In this document: positions 29,564 through 38,675 of the stretch, in pieces
Numbering within the stretch: the stretch's first letter is position 1
Layout of the letters: each line of letters opens with the position of its first letter
Assembly (NCBI RefSeq): GCF_900637635.1
Contig: NZ_LR134383.1
Span: 764,501-828,500 of the forward strand
Direction: 5' to 3'
DNA from: Legionella jordanis
GTDB lineage: Bacteria > Pseudomonadota > Gammaproteobacteria > Legionellales > Legionellaceae
DNA length: 64,000 bases
The notes under the pieces: generated by a model
Told to the model about the DNA's origin: nothing
The model's input: only the letters and a program-made list of their open reading frames with translations
Database searches by the model: none
Program-made: the position numbers and the translations under genes

Positions 29564-30444
29564 TGAGAGTTGCGATGGCAAAGCCTAAAGGAAAATTACT
29601 GATTATTGGGGGGGCTGAAGATAAAGTTGATCAGCCTCCCGATATTATGGAGCAGAAAAAAGAATTTTCTCGCTATGAAATTCTAAATGAGCTACTCCCC
29701 AGCTCGAGAAAGAAAAAGATAGAACTCATCACCACTGGCTCAGAATTCCCTGAGGAGGTTAAAAAAACTTATCAAAAAGTTTTTCTTGAGCTTGGTTATC
29801 CGCACATTGGTTTCCTTCATATCCAGGAGCGCTCAGAAGCCAGGCAGAAAAGTTATTTAACGCGCGTTCAAGAGGCTGGTGCTATCTTTCTGACTGGAGG
29901 AGATCAATTTCGGCTTGCCACCATTCTTGGCGGGACTCCGGTCGTCGAAATCATCAAAGAGAGGTATCTTTGCGACAGTGAATTTATTGTAGCAGGTACC
30001 AGCGCTGGAGCCATGGTAATGTCCTCCGTAATGATCACCAGTGGCGGATTAACAGAAGCTTTGCTCTATCGTAATTTAGCGACTTCATCTGGATTGGGTT
30101 TTTTAACTACATGCATCATTGATACTCATTTCATTAAACGCGGGCGGTTTGGACGTTTGGCTCATGCAATTATTATGAATCCCGAACAATTGGGTATCGG
30201 TTTGGGTGAAGACACTGCTTTAATCATCAAAGATGGAAGTGATGCAGAATGTCGCGGCTCAGGCATGGTGGTCATCATAGATGGCAGAGACATTGGACAA
30301 ACCAACATCACGCAAGTGAAAGAGGGAGAGGCTGTTTTTGTTGAAAATTTAAGGGTTCATCTTCTGGTTAAAGGCTGCCATTTTTCGATTGCTACCCGAG
30401 AACTGGCCAATCCTGCTATGTCCTCCAGCTATAAGACGAAATAA
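29563..30444 (+). CDS. cphB: cyanophycinase
   Basis: Serine peptidase of family S51 that degrades cyanophycin to beta-Asp-Arg dipeptides in the cytoplasm. The 293 residues include the nucleophile elbow GTSAGA (Ser at about residue 147), the conserved DTHFIKRGRFGRL that lines the site, and GLGEDTALII. No signal peptide is seen, so it acts on internal polymer, not as an exported scavenging enzyme. The ATG at 29563 overlaps the cphA stop (TAATG); an internal ATG at 29575 is an alternative start. Synthesis and degradation are encoded together, so control is probably post-translational or by substrate. Confidence 0.92.
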   Translation: MRVAMAKPKGKLLIIGGAEDKVDQPPDIMEQKKEFSRYEILNELLPSSRKKKIELITTGSEFPEEVKKTYQKVFLELGYPHIGFLHIQERSEARQKSYLTRVQEAGAIFLTGGDQFRLATILGGTPVVEIIKERYLCDSEFIVAGTSAGAMVMSSVMITSGGLTEALLYRNLATSSGLGFLTTCIIDTHFIKRGRFGRLAHAIIMNPEQLGIGLGEDTALIIKDGSDAECRGSGMVVIIDGRDIGQTNITQVKEGEAVFVENLRVHLLVKGCHFSIATRELANPAMSSSYKTK

Positions 30445-30472
30445 TTTTTGGCATCACTGACGGATTAAACAA

Positions 30473-31381
30473 ATGACAATTGCAATTGCAGTACACGGTG
30501 GGGCAGGACCTAATACGCCATTTTTAAAAGCTCATATGAAAGAAGCAGAGCAAGGTTTGGCTGATGCAGCTCGTGCCGGTTATGGGGTTTTGCAAAGCAA
30601 TGGCAGCGCTGTCGATGCAGTGGAAGAAGCAGTGAAAATTCTTGAAGATAACCCGATGTTTAATGCGGGTCGAGGCTCTTCACTCAATTGCGATGGGGAA
30701 GTTGAAATGGATGCTTCCATAATGGATGGTCGCAAGTTTGATGCAGGTGCAGTTTCGATGGTGCGCTTGGTCAAAAATCCGATAAGTTTAGCGCGTCTCA
30801 TCATGGAAAAAACCAATCATGTACTATTGTCGGGTTATGGAGCCCTGGAATTCGCTAAACGCCATAACTTAACCTTAAAGCCTCCTGCCTATTTCATAGC
30901 TGAACACAAATATGACGAATTCGAAGAGCTTCGTGATGAAAGTTATGAAGACATTCTGCTGAAAAAAATTTATGGCACGGTGGGGGCAGTTGCTCTTGAT
31001 CATTTTGGAAATCTGGCAGCTGCTACCTCTACGGGGGGGACAAGCAATTGCCTCCCAGGGCGTGTCGGTGATAGCTGCCATATTGGCGCTGGCTGTTATG
31101 CAAATAATAATACTTGTGCGGTGTCAGGAACTGGAGAGGGGGAATTCCTGATAACCCGAGTGATTGGCCATAGCATTTCTGTGATGTGTGAAATGCATAA
31201 TATGGGTATTCAGGAAGCTTGTCAGAATGTCATTCATGTGCGCAACAAAGATTGTGGTGGAGAAATGGGTGTGATTGCCCTTAATCCCCAGGGGGATGTG
31301 GGTATTGCATTCAATACGGAAGTTATGAAAAGGGCTTGGATTGGTCCTGATGGCCAATTACACGTTCAAATAAAAAAATAG
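30473..31381 (+). CDS. iaaA: isoaspartyl peptidase / L-asparaginase (Ntn hydrolase)
   Basis: Plant-type asparaginase family enzyme that cleaves beta-aspartyl dipeptides, here most likely the beta-Asp-Arg released by cyanophycinase, giving free aspartate and arginine. The 302-residue precursor has FNAGRGSSLNCDGEVEMDA in the alpha part and the autocleavage site YGTVGAVA with nucleophile Thr169. STGGTSNCLPGRVGDSCHIGAG forms the substrate pocket, including the Arg and Asp that bind the alpha-carboxylate and amine. It follows cphB by 28 bp. It completes a three-step storage and recycling pathway. Confidence 0.92.
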   Translation: MTIAIAVHGGAGPNTPFLKAHMKEAEQGLADAARAGYGVLQSNGSAVDAVEEAVKILEDNPMFNAGRGSSLNCDGEVEMDASIMDGRKFDAGAVSMVRLVKNPISLARLIMEKTNHVLLSGYGALEFAKRHNLTLKPPAYFIAEHKYDEFEELRDESYEDILLKKIYGTVGAVALDHFGNLAAATSTGGTSNCLPGRVGDSCHIGAGCYANNNTCAVSGTGEGEFLITRVIGHSISVMCEMHNMGIQEACQNVIHVRNKDCGGEMGVIALNPQGDVGIAFNTEVMKRAWIGPDGQLHVQIKK

Positions 31382-31583
31382 AGGAGGTTCATCCATCAAC
31401 AAGTTAAGCCTAAATGGTGTTCAGCGCCATTCCTCCCGTGCAAATACTAAAAGATTAAAAAATAGACTATGCGTGCAGTAGAGGGTAAAGATTCAAATCT
31501 GATTTCTAATCTTTATTCAATAAAGTGAACAATCGCCTTATTCTTCCTAATCTTTTCAAAATAGAGTATTATCCTTCCTTTGC

Positions 31584-31612
31584 TTTAAATAGAACCAATT
31601 TAGTACTATATT
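31584..31612 (+). promoter_or_regulatory. candidate promoter of the suf operon
   Basis: TTTAAA (31584-31589) and TATATT (31607-31612) are spaced by 17 bp and lie about 50 bp before the Rrf2 gene. The -10 lies inside the first copy of the direct repeat at 31598-31613, which would suit repression by an operator-bound regulator. The match to consensus is moderate. Confidence 0.4.
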
Positions 31613-31647
31613 AACAAAGTAAATAAGACTTATTTGGTACTAGATTA
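31598..31647. repeat. two operator-like direct repeats before the Rrf2 regulator
   Basis: ATTTAGTACTATATTA (31598-31613) and ATTTGGTACTAGATTA (31632-31647) agree at 14 of 16 positions and are spaced 34 bp apart, close to three helical turns. The core TAGTACTA of copy 1 is itself a palindrome. Copy 1 overlaps the candidate -10, and copy 2 ends 17 bp before the regulator ATG. They are good candidates for autoregulatory Rrf2 sites. Confidence 0.5.
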
Positions 31648-31664
31648 TTTGTGATGAGGGTGCT

Positions 31665-32126
31665 ATGCTGCGCATCAGCAAATTGGCTGATTATGGAACA
31701 GTTGTTATGGTTTATTTGGCGAAGCATTCAGAAACATTGTGCAATGCTCGCGATATTGCCTTACATACTCATTTGTCTGTGCCCACCGTCAGCAAAATTC
31801 TAAAACGTTTAACCGCTGCAGGTTTACTCAATTCCGTTCGTGGTGTGACCGGTGGTTACCGTTTGCAACGTTCAGCTGCCGACATTTCAGTGTCTCAAAT
31901 CATTTATGCTCTGGAGGAGCAGCGTGGATTGACCGAATGCAGCTTACAGCATAGCGAGTGCTCTTTGCAGGGCGTGTGTCATGTCAAGGGAAATTGGCGT
32001 TTAATCAGTCAGGCAATAGAAGCAGCACTGGATAGTGTCAGTCTGGAAGTTCTAGCAAAGCCAACTCTGCAAGCGGTCGAAATCGATCGCATTCGACAGT
32101 TGGCAAGTGGAGTTAGTCATGGCTAA
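31665..32126 (+). CDS. Rrf2-family regulator of the SUF system
   Basis: A 153-residue iron-sulfur-sensing repressor of the IscR/SufR type. The winged helix-turn-helix lies at about residues 8-72 ([35 protein letters not shown]). Three cysteines in the pattern C92-x6-C99-x5-C105 match the cluster-ligating region of IscR closely. It heads the suf gene block and overlaps sufB by 8 bp. By analogy the cluster-loaded form represses the operon and loss of cluster under iron limitation or oxidative stress lifts this; that is inference. Confidence 0.88.
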   Translation: MLRISKLADYGTVVMVYLAKHSETLCNARDIALHTHLSVPTVSKILKRLTAAGLLNSVRGVTGGYRLQRSAADISVSQIIYALEEQRGLTECSLQHSECSLQGVCHVKGNWRLISQAIEAALDSVSLEVLAKPTLQAVEIDRIRQLASGVSHG

Positions 32127-33567
32127 AAGCAATGAACAAATCAATTCCCTGCTTGAAAGGGAATATCAACATGGTTTTGTAACCGACATCGAAGTGGACA
32201 CCTTTGAACCTGGTTTGAATGAGGACATTATCAGGCGTTTGTCTAAAATCAAAGGGGAACCTGAGTTTCTACTGGAGTGGCGCTTACAGGCCTTCCGACA
32301 TTGGCAAACCATGTCAGAGCCAGAATGGTCTAGCGTTCATTACCCGGCCGTTGATTTCCAGGCGATTTCCTATTACTCAGCGCCTAAAAACAAAAAAGAA
32401 GGACCAAAAAGTCTGGATGAAGTAGACCCTGAATTGCTGCGAACTTATGAAAAACTCGGAATTCCTTTAAGGGAACAGGAAATGCTCGCAGGGGTTGCGG
32501 TTGATGCTGTATTCGATAGTGTCTCTGTGGCAACCACATTCAAAGCCAAATTGGCAGAGGTCGGTGTTATTTTTTGTCCTTTATCCGAGGCAGTGCATAA
32601 ACATGCAGATTTGGTGCGACAATACTTAGGTTCTGTGGTGCCTTATCGCGATAATTTTTATGCAGCCCTTAACTCCGCCGTTTTTAGTGATGGATCCTTC
32701 GTCTATATTCCCAAAGGGGTTCGCTGCCCAATGGAGCTGTCCACCTATTTCCGCATTAATGCGGCATCAACTGGGCAATTTGAAAGAACTTTGATTATTG
32801 CCGATCAGGACAGTTATGTATCTTATCTCGAGGGTTGCACGGCACCCATGCGGGATGAAAATCAATTGCACGCAGCTGTGGTGGAGTTAATTGCCCTGGA
32901 TGGCGCACAAATTAAGTATTCTACAGTGCAAAACTGGTATCCCGGCGATAAGGAAGGACGCGGTGGGATTTATAACTTCGTGACCAAGCGGGGGGCTTGT
33001 CGAGGAAAACGTTCAAAAATTTCCTGGACCCAAATCGAAACCGGTTCAGCCATAACCTGGAAGTATCCAAGCGTGATTCTTCAAGGTGATGACTCAGTAG
33101 GTGAGTTCTATTCCGTGGCTTTAACCAATAATTTACAGCAGGCAGACACGGGGACCAAAATGATTCATTTGGGTAAGAATACTCGCTCGACCATTATTTC
33201 TAAAGGAATTAGTGCAGGTCGTGCTCATAATGCTTACCGGGGTTTGGTCAAAATTGCGCCTACCGCCACCAATGCCAGAAACTATACCCAGTGCGACTCC
33301 ATGCTCATGGGTAGTGAGTGTTCAGCTCATACCTTCCCCTATATTGAAGTAAAAAACCCAACGGCACAGGTGGAACATGAGGCTACAACCTCAAAAATTA
33401 GCGAAGAGCAGTTATTTTATTGTCAACAACGAGGTATTGATACGGAAGACGCCGTGTCCATGATCGTCAATGGCTTTTGTAAACAAGTATTGAAAGAATT
33501 ACCCATGGAATTTGCCGTGGAAGCCACAAAGTTACTGGGTATTAGTCTTGAAGGGGCAGTAGGTTAA
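32119..33567 (+). CDS. sufB: Fe-S cluster assembly scaffold SufB
   Basis: Core scaffold of the SufBC2D complex on which iron-sulfur clusters are built. The 482-residue protein starts [16 protein letters not shown] at 32119 with GTGGAG just upstream; the longer frame from 32107 adds four residues that include the RBS. The right-handed beta-helix core and the C-terminal Cys-containing segment ([25 protein letters not shown]; about residues 398-420) are as expected. It overlaps the regulator gene, and sufC follows after 3 bp. Confidence 0.97.
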   Translation: MAKSNEQINSLLEREYQHGFVTDIEVDTFEPGLNEDIIRRLSKIKGEPEFLLEWRLQAFRHWQTMSEPEWSSVHYPAVDFQAISYYSAPKNKKEGPKSLDEVDPELLRTYEKLGIPLREQEMLAGVAVDAVFDSVSVATTFKAKLAEVGVIFCPLSEAVHKHADLVRQYLGSVVPYRDNFYAALNSAVFSDGSFVYIPKGVRCPMELSTYFRINAASTGQFERTLIIADQDSYVSYLEGCTAPMRDENQLHAAVVELIALDGAQIKYSTVQNWYPGDKEGRGGIYNFVTKRGACRGKRSKISWTQIETGSAITWKYPSVILQGDDSVGEFYSVALTNNLQQADTGTKMIHLGKNTRSTIISKGISAGRAHNAYRGLVKIAPTATNARNYTQCDSMLMGSECSAHTFPYIEVKNPTAQVEHEATTSKISEEQLFYCQQRGIDTEDAVSMIVNGFCKQVLKELPMEFAVEATKLLGISLEGAVG

Positions 33568-33570
33568 GTT

Positions 33571-34323
33571 ATGTTAACAATTAAAGATTTGAATGTTGCT
33601 ATCAATGCACAGCCTATTTTAAAAGGCATTAATTTAAACGTTAAAGCTGGCGAAGTCCATGCCATCATGGGTCCTAATGGCTCTGGCAAAAGTACTCTGT
33701 CTAAGGTTCTTGCCGGTCATCCTAGCTATGAAGTAACTGGCGGTGAAGTCCAGTATTTCAATAAGAACTTGCTCCCTTTGTCACCTGCAGAGCGGGCCCA
33801 GGCAGGAGTGTTTTTATCCTTCCAGTATCCAGTGGAAATACCGGGAGTGACGAACATTAACTTCCTCAAGGCTTCAGTTAATGCCATTCGCAAAGGACAG
33901 GGAAAGCCCACTCTGGATGCGATGGAATTTTTAAGCTTCATTCGCGAGAAATGTCGTTTATTGGATATGGATGAAAGCTTCTTGTACCGCAGCATTAACG
34001 AGGGCTTTTCCGGTGGTGAGAAAAAACGCAACGAAATTTTGCAATTGATGGCCCTGGAACCCAAGTTGGCAATTCTGGATGAAACTGATTCAGGATTGGA
34101 TATAGATGCCTTGAGAATTATTTCTCAAGGAGTTAATGCCATGCGTTCACCCGAGCGAGCCATTATTCTGGTCACGCATTATCAGCGGCTGTTAAGTTAC
34201 ATCGAACCTGATTTTATTCACGTTTTGGCCAATGGCCGCATTATTAAATCAGGCGATAAATCGTTGGCGCATGAACTGGAAGAAAAAGGTTACAGTTGGC
34301 TTGAGGAGACGATACAAGCATGA
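33571..34323 (+). CDS. sufC: Fe-S cluster assembly ATPase SufC
   Basis: ABC-type ATPase of the SufBCD scaffold complex. The 250 residues show Walker A GPNGSGKST (about 32-40), the Q-loop FLSFQYPVEIPG, signature FSGGEKKRNE and Walker B LAILDETDSGLD with a His switch in VTHYQRLL. ATP-driven movement opens SufB-SufD for cluster formation. It overlaps sufD by 4 bp (ATGA). Confidence 0.97.
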   Translation: MLTIKDLNVAINAQPILKGINLNVKAGEVHAIMGPNGSGKSTLSKVLAGHPSYEVTGGEVQYFNKNLLPLSPAERAQAGVFLSFQYPVEIPGVTNINFLKASVNAIRKGQGKPTLDAMEFLSFIREKCRLLDMDESFLYRSINEGFSGGEKKRNEILQLMALEPKLAILDETDSGLDIDALRIISQGVNAMRSPERAIILVTHYQRLLSYIEPDFIHVLANGRIIKSGDKSLAHELEEKGYSWLEETIQA

Positions 34324-35582
34324 GTGAGGTTCTTGATTTTTACCAAAAACAAGCCAAAGCTGCTTTCTCTCATATCCCTTGGGTCGCAACATTGCAGGAG
34401 AAGGGGTTACAAGAGCTCTGTCGGCTGGGATTCCCAAATCGTCATAATGAGGATTGGAAGTATACCCTTGTTGATTCTCTCCTTAAGAAAACCTATGACA
34501 AACCCCAAGAGAGGCCATCTGAATCCGCTGTAGCATCAGATATAGCGGTTGGCCACTTCATCAGCATTCAAAATGGCACGGTTTTGGGCCTGGAAGAGGC
34601 TAAAACCAACCTGCCTGCGGGTGTGGTTATTCAACCCTTATTCCAGGCCTTGGAGGAACACTCCGAGAAGCTTCAACCTTATTTTGACCGATTATTAAAG
34701 TATGAACACGGTTTCCATGCCTTAAATACTGCTTTGCTGAATACCGGGGTTGTACTGTATGTGCCAAGTGGAATTATTATTGATGAACCCATTGTACTAT
34801 CCCATTGGCAGGATCAGGAACAAGCAAGCCATTGCCGATATTTAATTGTTCTTGAAGAAGGGAGTGAGGCGACTGTCATTGAGGATTATCACGGGATTGA
34901 AGGATGCAACTATTTCACCAACACTGTGACTGAGATTTTTACTGGCAGCAATGCGAAATTAGTGCATTACAAGATCCAGCGTGAAGCAAAAAGCAGTTAT
35001 CACATAGGCCAAACCTCTGTATTTCAAGCGAAGAACAGTCAGTTTCACAGTCACTCCTTAAGCATTGGCGGCAAATTGGTTCGCAGTGACATCCGCATCG
35101 ACTTGGCTGATGAAAAGGCTCAAGCCTTAATGAATGGTATTTATGCACCTTCAGAAGGCCAACATATTGATCATCACACTGCGGTGCATCATCTAGTGCC
35201 CAATTGCCGCAGTGAACAAGATTACAAGGGTATTTTAACCGGCCGCTCTCGCGCAGTATTCAATGGTAAAGTGATAGTGGCTAAACAGGCACAGCATAGT
35301 GAAGCCAGACAGCAGAATAAAAACTTATTGCTGTCAAACCATGCGGAAATTGATAGTAAACCACAGCTCGAAATTTTCGCGGATGATGTGGTGTGTACGC
35401 ATGGGGCTACAGTAGGACAGCTTGATGAAGAAGCCTTATTTTACCTTGCCACTCGTGGAATCAATCGCGAGGAGGCGAGCCAATATTTGATCCAGGCCTT
35501 TACTGAAGAAAATATTCAAATGATTTCACATCCAAAATTAGCCGAGTGGATGAGAGCACTGCTGCATAGGCAGCTGAGGTAA
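34320..35582 (+). CDS. sufD: Fe-S cluster assembly protein SufD
   Basis: Partner of SufB in the SufBC2D scaffold; 420 residues. An N-terminal helical region (about 1-110; RLGFPNRHNEDWKYT) is followed by the beta-helix core and the conserved C-terminal LEIFADDVVCTHGATVGQLDEEALFYLATRG. The His in CTHGA corresponds to the cluster-site His of E. coli SufD. It overlaps sufC by 4 bp, and sufS follows after 4 bp. Confidence 0.96.
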   Translation: MSEVLDFYQKQAKAAFSHIPWVATLQEKGLQELCRLGFPNRHNEDWKYTLVDSLLKKTYDKPQERPSESAVASDIAVGHFISIQNGTVLGLEEAKTNLPAGVVIQPLFQALEEHSEKLQPYFDRLLKYEHGFHALNTALLNTGVVLYVPSGIIIDEPIVLSHWQDQEQASHCRYLIVLEEGSEATVIEDYHGIEGCNYFTNTVTEIFTGSNAKLVHYKIQREAKSSYHIGQTSVFQAKNSQFHSHSLSIGGKLVRSDIRIDLADEKAQALMNGIYAPSEGQHIDHHTAVHHLVPNCRSEQDYKGILTGRSRAVFNGKVIVAKQAQHSEARQQNKNLLLSNHAEIDSKPQLEIFADDVVCTHGATVGQLDEEALFYLATRGINREEASQYLIQAFTEENIQMISHPKLAEWMRALLHRQLR

Positions 35583-35586
35583 CCGT

Positions 35587-36828
35587 ATGAGTTTAGCAAC
35601 AGCATTTGAAACATTGGACATTAAAAACATCCGCAAGGATTTTCCGGTGCTTGCGCAGGCGGTTAATGAATATCCATTAACTTATCTGGATAATGCCGCA
35701 ACGACGCAAAAACCGCAGACAGTGATTGATGCTATTAAAAATTATTATGAGCAGGACAATGCCAATGTGCATCGGGCTGTTCATGCTCTTAGCGTCCGCG
35801 CCACCCAAAAATTTGAAGGTGTTCGAAATAAGATTCAACGTTTCATTAATGCCCCTGCGGCACGTGAATGCATTTTTGTGCGGGGTACCACCGAAGGCAT
35901 TAATCTCGTAGCCCAAAGTTTTGTGGCCTCAAGGATTTTGCCGGGCGAAGAAATTCTAATCACGCACATGGAACATCATGCCAATATTGTTCCCTGGCAG
36001 ATGGTTTGTAAAAAAACCGGCGCCCGCTTGCAGGTTGCGCCTATTTCCATTGAGGGCGAAGTTCTTTTGGATGAATTTGAGCGCAAACTCAATGAAAATA
36101 CAAAATTTGTGGCGATAAATTATGTTTCTAATGCCTTAGGGACCATTAATCCTGTCAAGAAAATGATTGAGATGGCTCATGCACATGGGGCATTGGTTTT
36201 GCTTGATGGGGCACAAGCTACTGCCCATTTACCTATCGATGTGCAGGCTCTGGGTTGTGATTTCTATGCGTTCTCTGGCCACAAAATGTATGGGCCCACA
36301 GGAATTGGCGTTTTATGGGGTAAAGAACAATTATTAAATGATATGGCTCCTTATCAAGGCGGCGGTGAAATGATCAACTACGTCACTTTGGAAGCCACGG
36401 AGTATGCTCCTCTGCCTTATAAATTTGAAGCTGGAACCCCTAACATTGCCGGAGCAATTGGACTTGGGGCAGCCATCGATTACCTATGGTCTTTGGACAT
36501 GGAAGCGATTGCAGCGTATGAAGCGCATCTATTAGATTATGCGACAGCAGCTGTGCAATCAGTTAAGGGGTTTAACATCGTTGGCACGGCGAAACATAAG
36601 GTCCCTATTGTCTCTTTTGTGCACGGGAAGATTCATGCCCATGATATCGGAACCATTTTAGACAGTGCGGGGATTGCCATTCGCAGCGGCCACCATTGCG
36701 CAATGCCGCTGATGGATTTTTTAGGTGTGGCGGCGACCTCCCGCATCTCTTTATCTTTCTATAATACAGAGGAAGAGATTGACCGTTGCGTGCGGGCTTT
36801 ACACAAAGTTAAAGAGGTATTTGCATGA
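35587..36828 (+). CDS. sufS: cysteine desulfurase SufS
   Basis: PLP enzyme that takes sulfur from cysteine for cluster assembly. The 413-residue sequence has TYLDNAATTQKP near residue 35, the PLP-lysine motif FSGHKMYGPTGIG and the catalytic loop SGHHCAMPL with the persulfide cysteine in the short, SufS-type (class II) loop. It is coupled to sufU through a 4-bp ATGA overlap, matching a SufS-SufU sulfur-transfer pair. Confidence 0.97.
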   Translation: MSLATAFETLDIKNIRKDFPVLAQAVNEYPLTYLDNAATTQKPQTVIDAIKNYYEQDNANVHRAVHALSVRATQKFEGVRNKIQRFINAPAARECIFVRGTTEGINLVAQSFVASRILPGEEILITHMEHHANIVPWQMVCKKTGARLQVAPISIEGEVLLDEFERKLNENTKFVAINYVSNALGTINPVKKMIEMAHAHGALVLLDGAQATAHLPIDVQALGCDFYAFSGHKMYGPTGIGVLWGKEQLLNDMAPYQGGGEMINYVTLEATEYAPLPYKFEAGTPNIAGAIGLGAAIDYLWSLDMEAIAAYEAHLLDYATAAVQSVKGFNIVGTAKHKVPIVSFVHGKIHAHDIGTILDSAGIAIRSGHHCAMPLMDFLGVAATSRISLSFYNTEEEIDRCVRALHKVKEVFA

Positions 36829-37268
36829 CTATGGATTTGCGTGAGCTTTATCAGGAAATCATCATTGACCATAATCGCAATCCACGTAATCACCATCCGA
36901 TGTCGGATGCGACAGCCATGGCTCAAGGCTTTAATCCTTTATGTGGCGATAAGCTTGCTCTGTACCTGAAATTGCAAGGCCAGGAAATTTGTGACGTAAG
37001 TTTTGTTGGCTCAGGATGTGCAATTTCTCAAGCTTCAGCCTCTTTGATGACGGAAGCACTGAAAGGTAAAACAATTGAAGAAGCCCATGAATTGTTCCAG
37101 CGGTTTCATGCCATGGTCACCCATGAAGAAGAGGTAGCCTCCCTGGATAAATTGTCTGTCTTGGCCGGGGTTAAAGCTTATCCAGCTCGCGTGAAGTGTG
37201 CCACATTGGCTTGGCATACCTTAGAGGCTGCACTCAATCAGAGCCAGGCTGTGATTAGTACGGAGTAA
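36825..37268 (+). CDS. sufU: SufU-type sulfur-transfer / scaffold protein
   Basis: A 147-residue IscU-fold protein. Three cysteines sit at the family positions (NPLCGDK, VGSGCAIS, RVKCATLAW), and the segment between the second and third has the SufU-type insertion (MTEALKGKTIEEA...). In Bacillus, SufU is a zinc-dependent sulfurtransferase that accepts persulfide from SufS. Here it takes the place of SufE, which is absent. It overlaps sufS by 4 bp. Confidence 0.93.
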   Translation: MTMDLRELYQEIIIDHNRNPRNHHPMSDATAMAQGFNPLCGDKLALYLKLQGQEICDVSFVGSGCAISQASASLMTEALKGKTIEEAHELFQRFHAMVTHEEEVASLDKLSVLAGVKAYPARVKCATLAWHTLEAALNQSQAVISTE

Positions 37269-37271
37269 AGG

Positions 37272-37607
37272 ATGTTAGGTTTTCGCAAGAAAGACAATAC
37301 TGAAGCATTAAAGGAGAAAATAGTCGCTGCTTTGAAGACGGTATTTGATCCGGAAATTCCAGTTAACATTTATGATTTGGGTTTAATTTACGACATTGCT
37401 GTTGATGAAGAGCATAATGTCCATTTGCAAATGACGCTGACCACCCCTGGCTGTCCCGTGGCTCAAACTTTCCCGGGAACCGTTGAGCAAACCGTCAATC
37501 AAGTAGAAGGTGTCAATGACTGCACCGTAGAATTGGTGTGGGATCCACCCTGGACCCAAGAGCGAATGACCGAAGCAGCGCGACTTGAATTAGGTATTTT
37601 CTACTGA
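37272..37607 (+). CDS. sufT: SUF-associated DUF59/MIP18 protein (SufT-like)
   Basis: A 111-residue DUF59-family protein that helps maturation of Fe-S proteins. Motifs DPEIPVNIYDLGLIYDI and MTLTTPGCPVA (with the conserved Cys) are diagnostic, followed by VELVWDPPWTQERMT. The short N-terminal extension distinguishes it from PaaD. It is the last suf gene. Its stop overlaps the epmA start (TGATG), so epmA is coupled to the operon. Confidence 0.9.
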   Translation: MLGFRKKDNTEALKEKIVAALKTVFDPEIPVNIYDLGLIYDIAVDEEHNVHLQMTLTTPGCPVAQTFPGTVEQTVNQVEGVNDCTVELVWDPPWTQERMTEAARLELGIFY

Positions 37608-38560
37608 TGACAGAACAGGATTGGCGACCATCCGCCTCATTTCAGGTTTTAAGAAAACGTGCAACACTGATTTCCCAAGTCCGGCATTTTTTCCAGAAGC
37701 GAAACTATTTGGAAGTAGAGACTCCCATAATGGCTCATTATGGTATTACCGATGTCTATCTCTCAAACATAAAGGCCCATTTCAGAGGTGAACCCTATTG
37801 TCTACAGACTTCGCCTGAGTATCACATGAAACGTCTTTTGGCGGCTGGCAGTGGCCCTATTTTCCAACTGGCCCGTGTATTTCGTGATGACGAGCTGGGG
37901 AGATGGCACAATCCTGAATTCACCATGTTGGAGTGGTATCAATTAGATATTGACCACCATGTATTGATGAATGAAGTCGACGAGTTATTGCAAGAAATTT
38001 TGCAAGTCCCGCCCATGTTGAAAATGACTTATCGGGAAGCCTTTTTACAAATTTGTAATTTAGACCCTTTTTGCGCTTCGATTGCTGAATTAAAGGCGTC
38101 GCTTCAATCTTATCATTTGGAGAATGTGCTTGATCCTTACGAAGAAGATCGGGATCAGTATTTATTTTTACTAATGAGCCATGTTGTGGAAATGGCATTG
38201 GCAAAAGAAAAGGCACCGGTCGCGTTATATAATTTTCCGCCCTCTCAGTCTGCGTTGGCAAAAGTAAATCAAGGGTACGCCGAACGGTTTGAAGTGTATT
38301 ATAAGGGCATAGAGCTGGCCAACGGCTTTCACGAATTGACTGATGCAAAAGCCCAGGCTGAACGCTTTAACGTGGATATCGCTCTTCGTGCGGCTAAAAA
38401 CCTCGAACTTCCCAAGGTGGATAATTATTTGCTTAATGCATTGGAACAAGGCCTACCTGCTTGCAGCGGCGTTGCTTTGGGCCTTGATCGACTCATAACC
38501 CTGGCTCTTGGCTTAAGCAGAATTTCCGAAACTCTAGCCTTTGATTTTAGCCGTGCATAA
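37607..38560 (+). CDS. epmA: EF-P lysine lysyltransferase EpmA
   Basis: LysRS-like enzyme (PoxA/GenX/YjeA) that attaches beta-lysine to a conserved Lys of elongation factor P, easing polyproline translation. The 317 residues contain class II motifs 1-3 (FLEVETPIM-type, FRDDELGRWHNPEFTMLEWY, GVALGLDRLITLALG) but no N-terminal anticodon-binding domain, which separates it from LysS. epmB and efp are not in this window. Joining epmA to the suf transcript may be meaningful, because EpmB is a radical-SAM Fe-S enzyme; that link is inference. Confidence 0.95.
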   Translation: MTEQDWRPSASFQVLRKRATLISQVRHFFQKRNYLEVETPIMAHYGITDVYLSNIKAHFRGEPYCLQTSPEYHMKRLLAAGSGPIFQLARVFRDDELGRWHNPEFTMLEWYQLDIDHHVLMNEVDELLQEILQVPPMLKMTYREAFLQICNLDPFCASIAELKASLQSYHLENVLDPYEEDRDQYLFLLMSHVVEMALAKEKAPVALYNFPPSQSALAKVNQGYAERFEVYYKGIELANGFHELTDAKAQAERFNVDIALRAAKNLELPKVDNYLLNALEQGLPACSGVALGLDRLITLALGLSRISETLAFDFSRA

Positions 38561-38675
38561 TTCTTCGTTTTAGCAAAAGCCTAAAGAATTTACCAGTACA
38601 AAGGCCATATTAATGTTCTCTTAATGATTTTTGTTTAAAATTCGTCCACAAAGCAGCACAATGATGGGGGTGAAT

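Noticed and set aside
31413-31431. Small hairpin after the isoaspartyl peptidase gene
   Set aside because: A 7-bp stem with a G-T pair and no T-run; may be chance.
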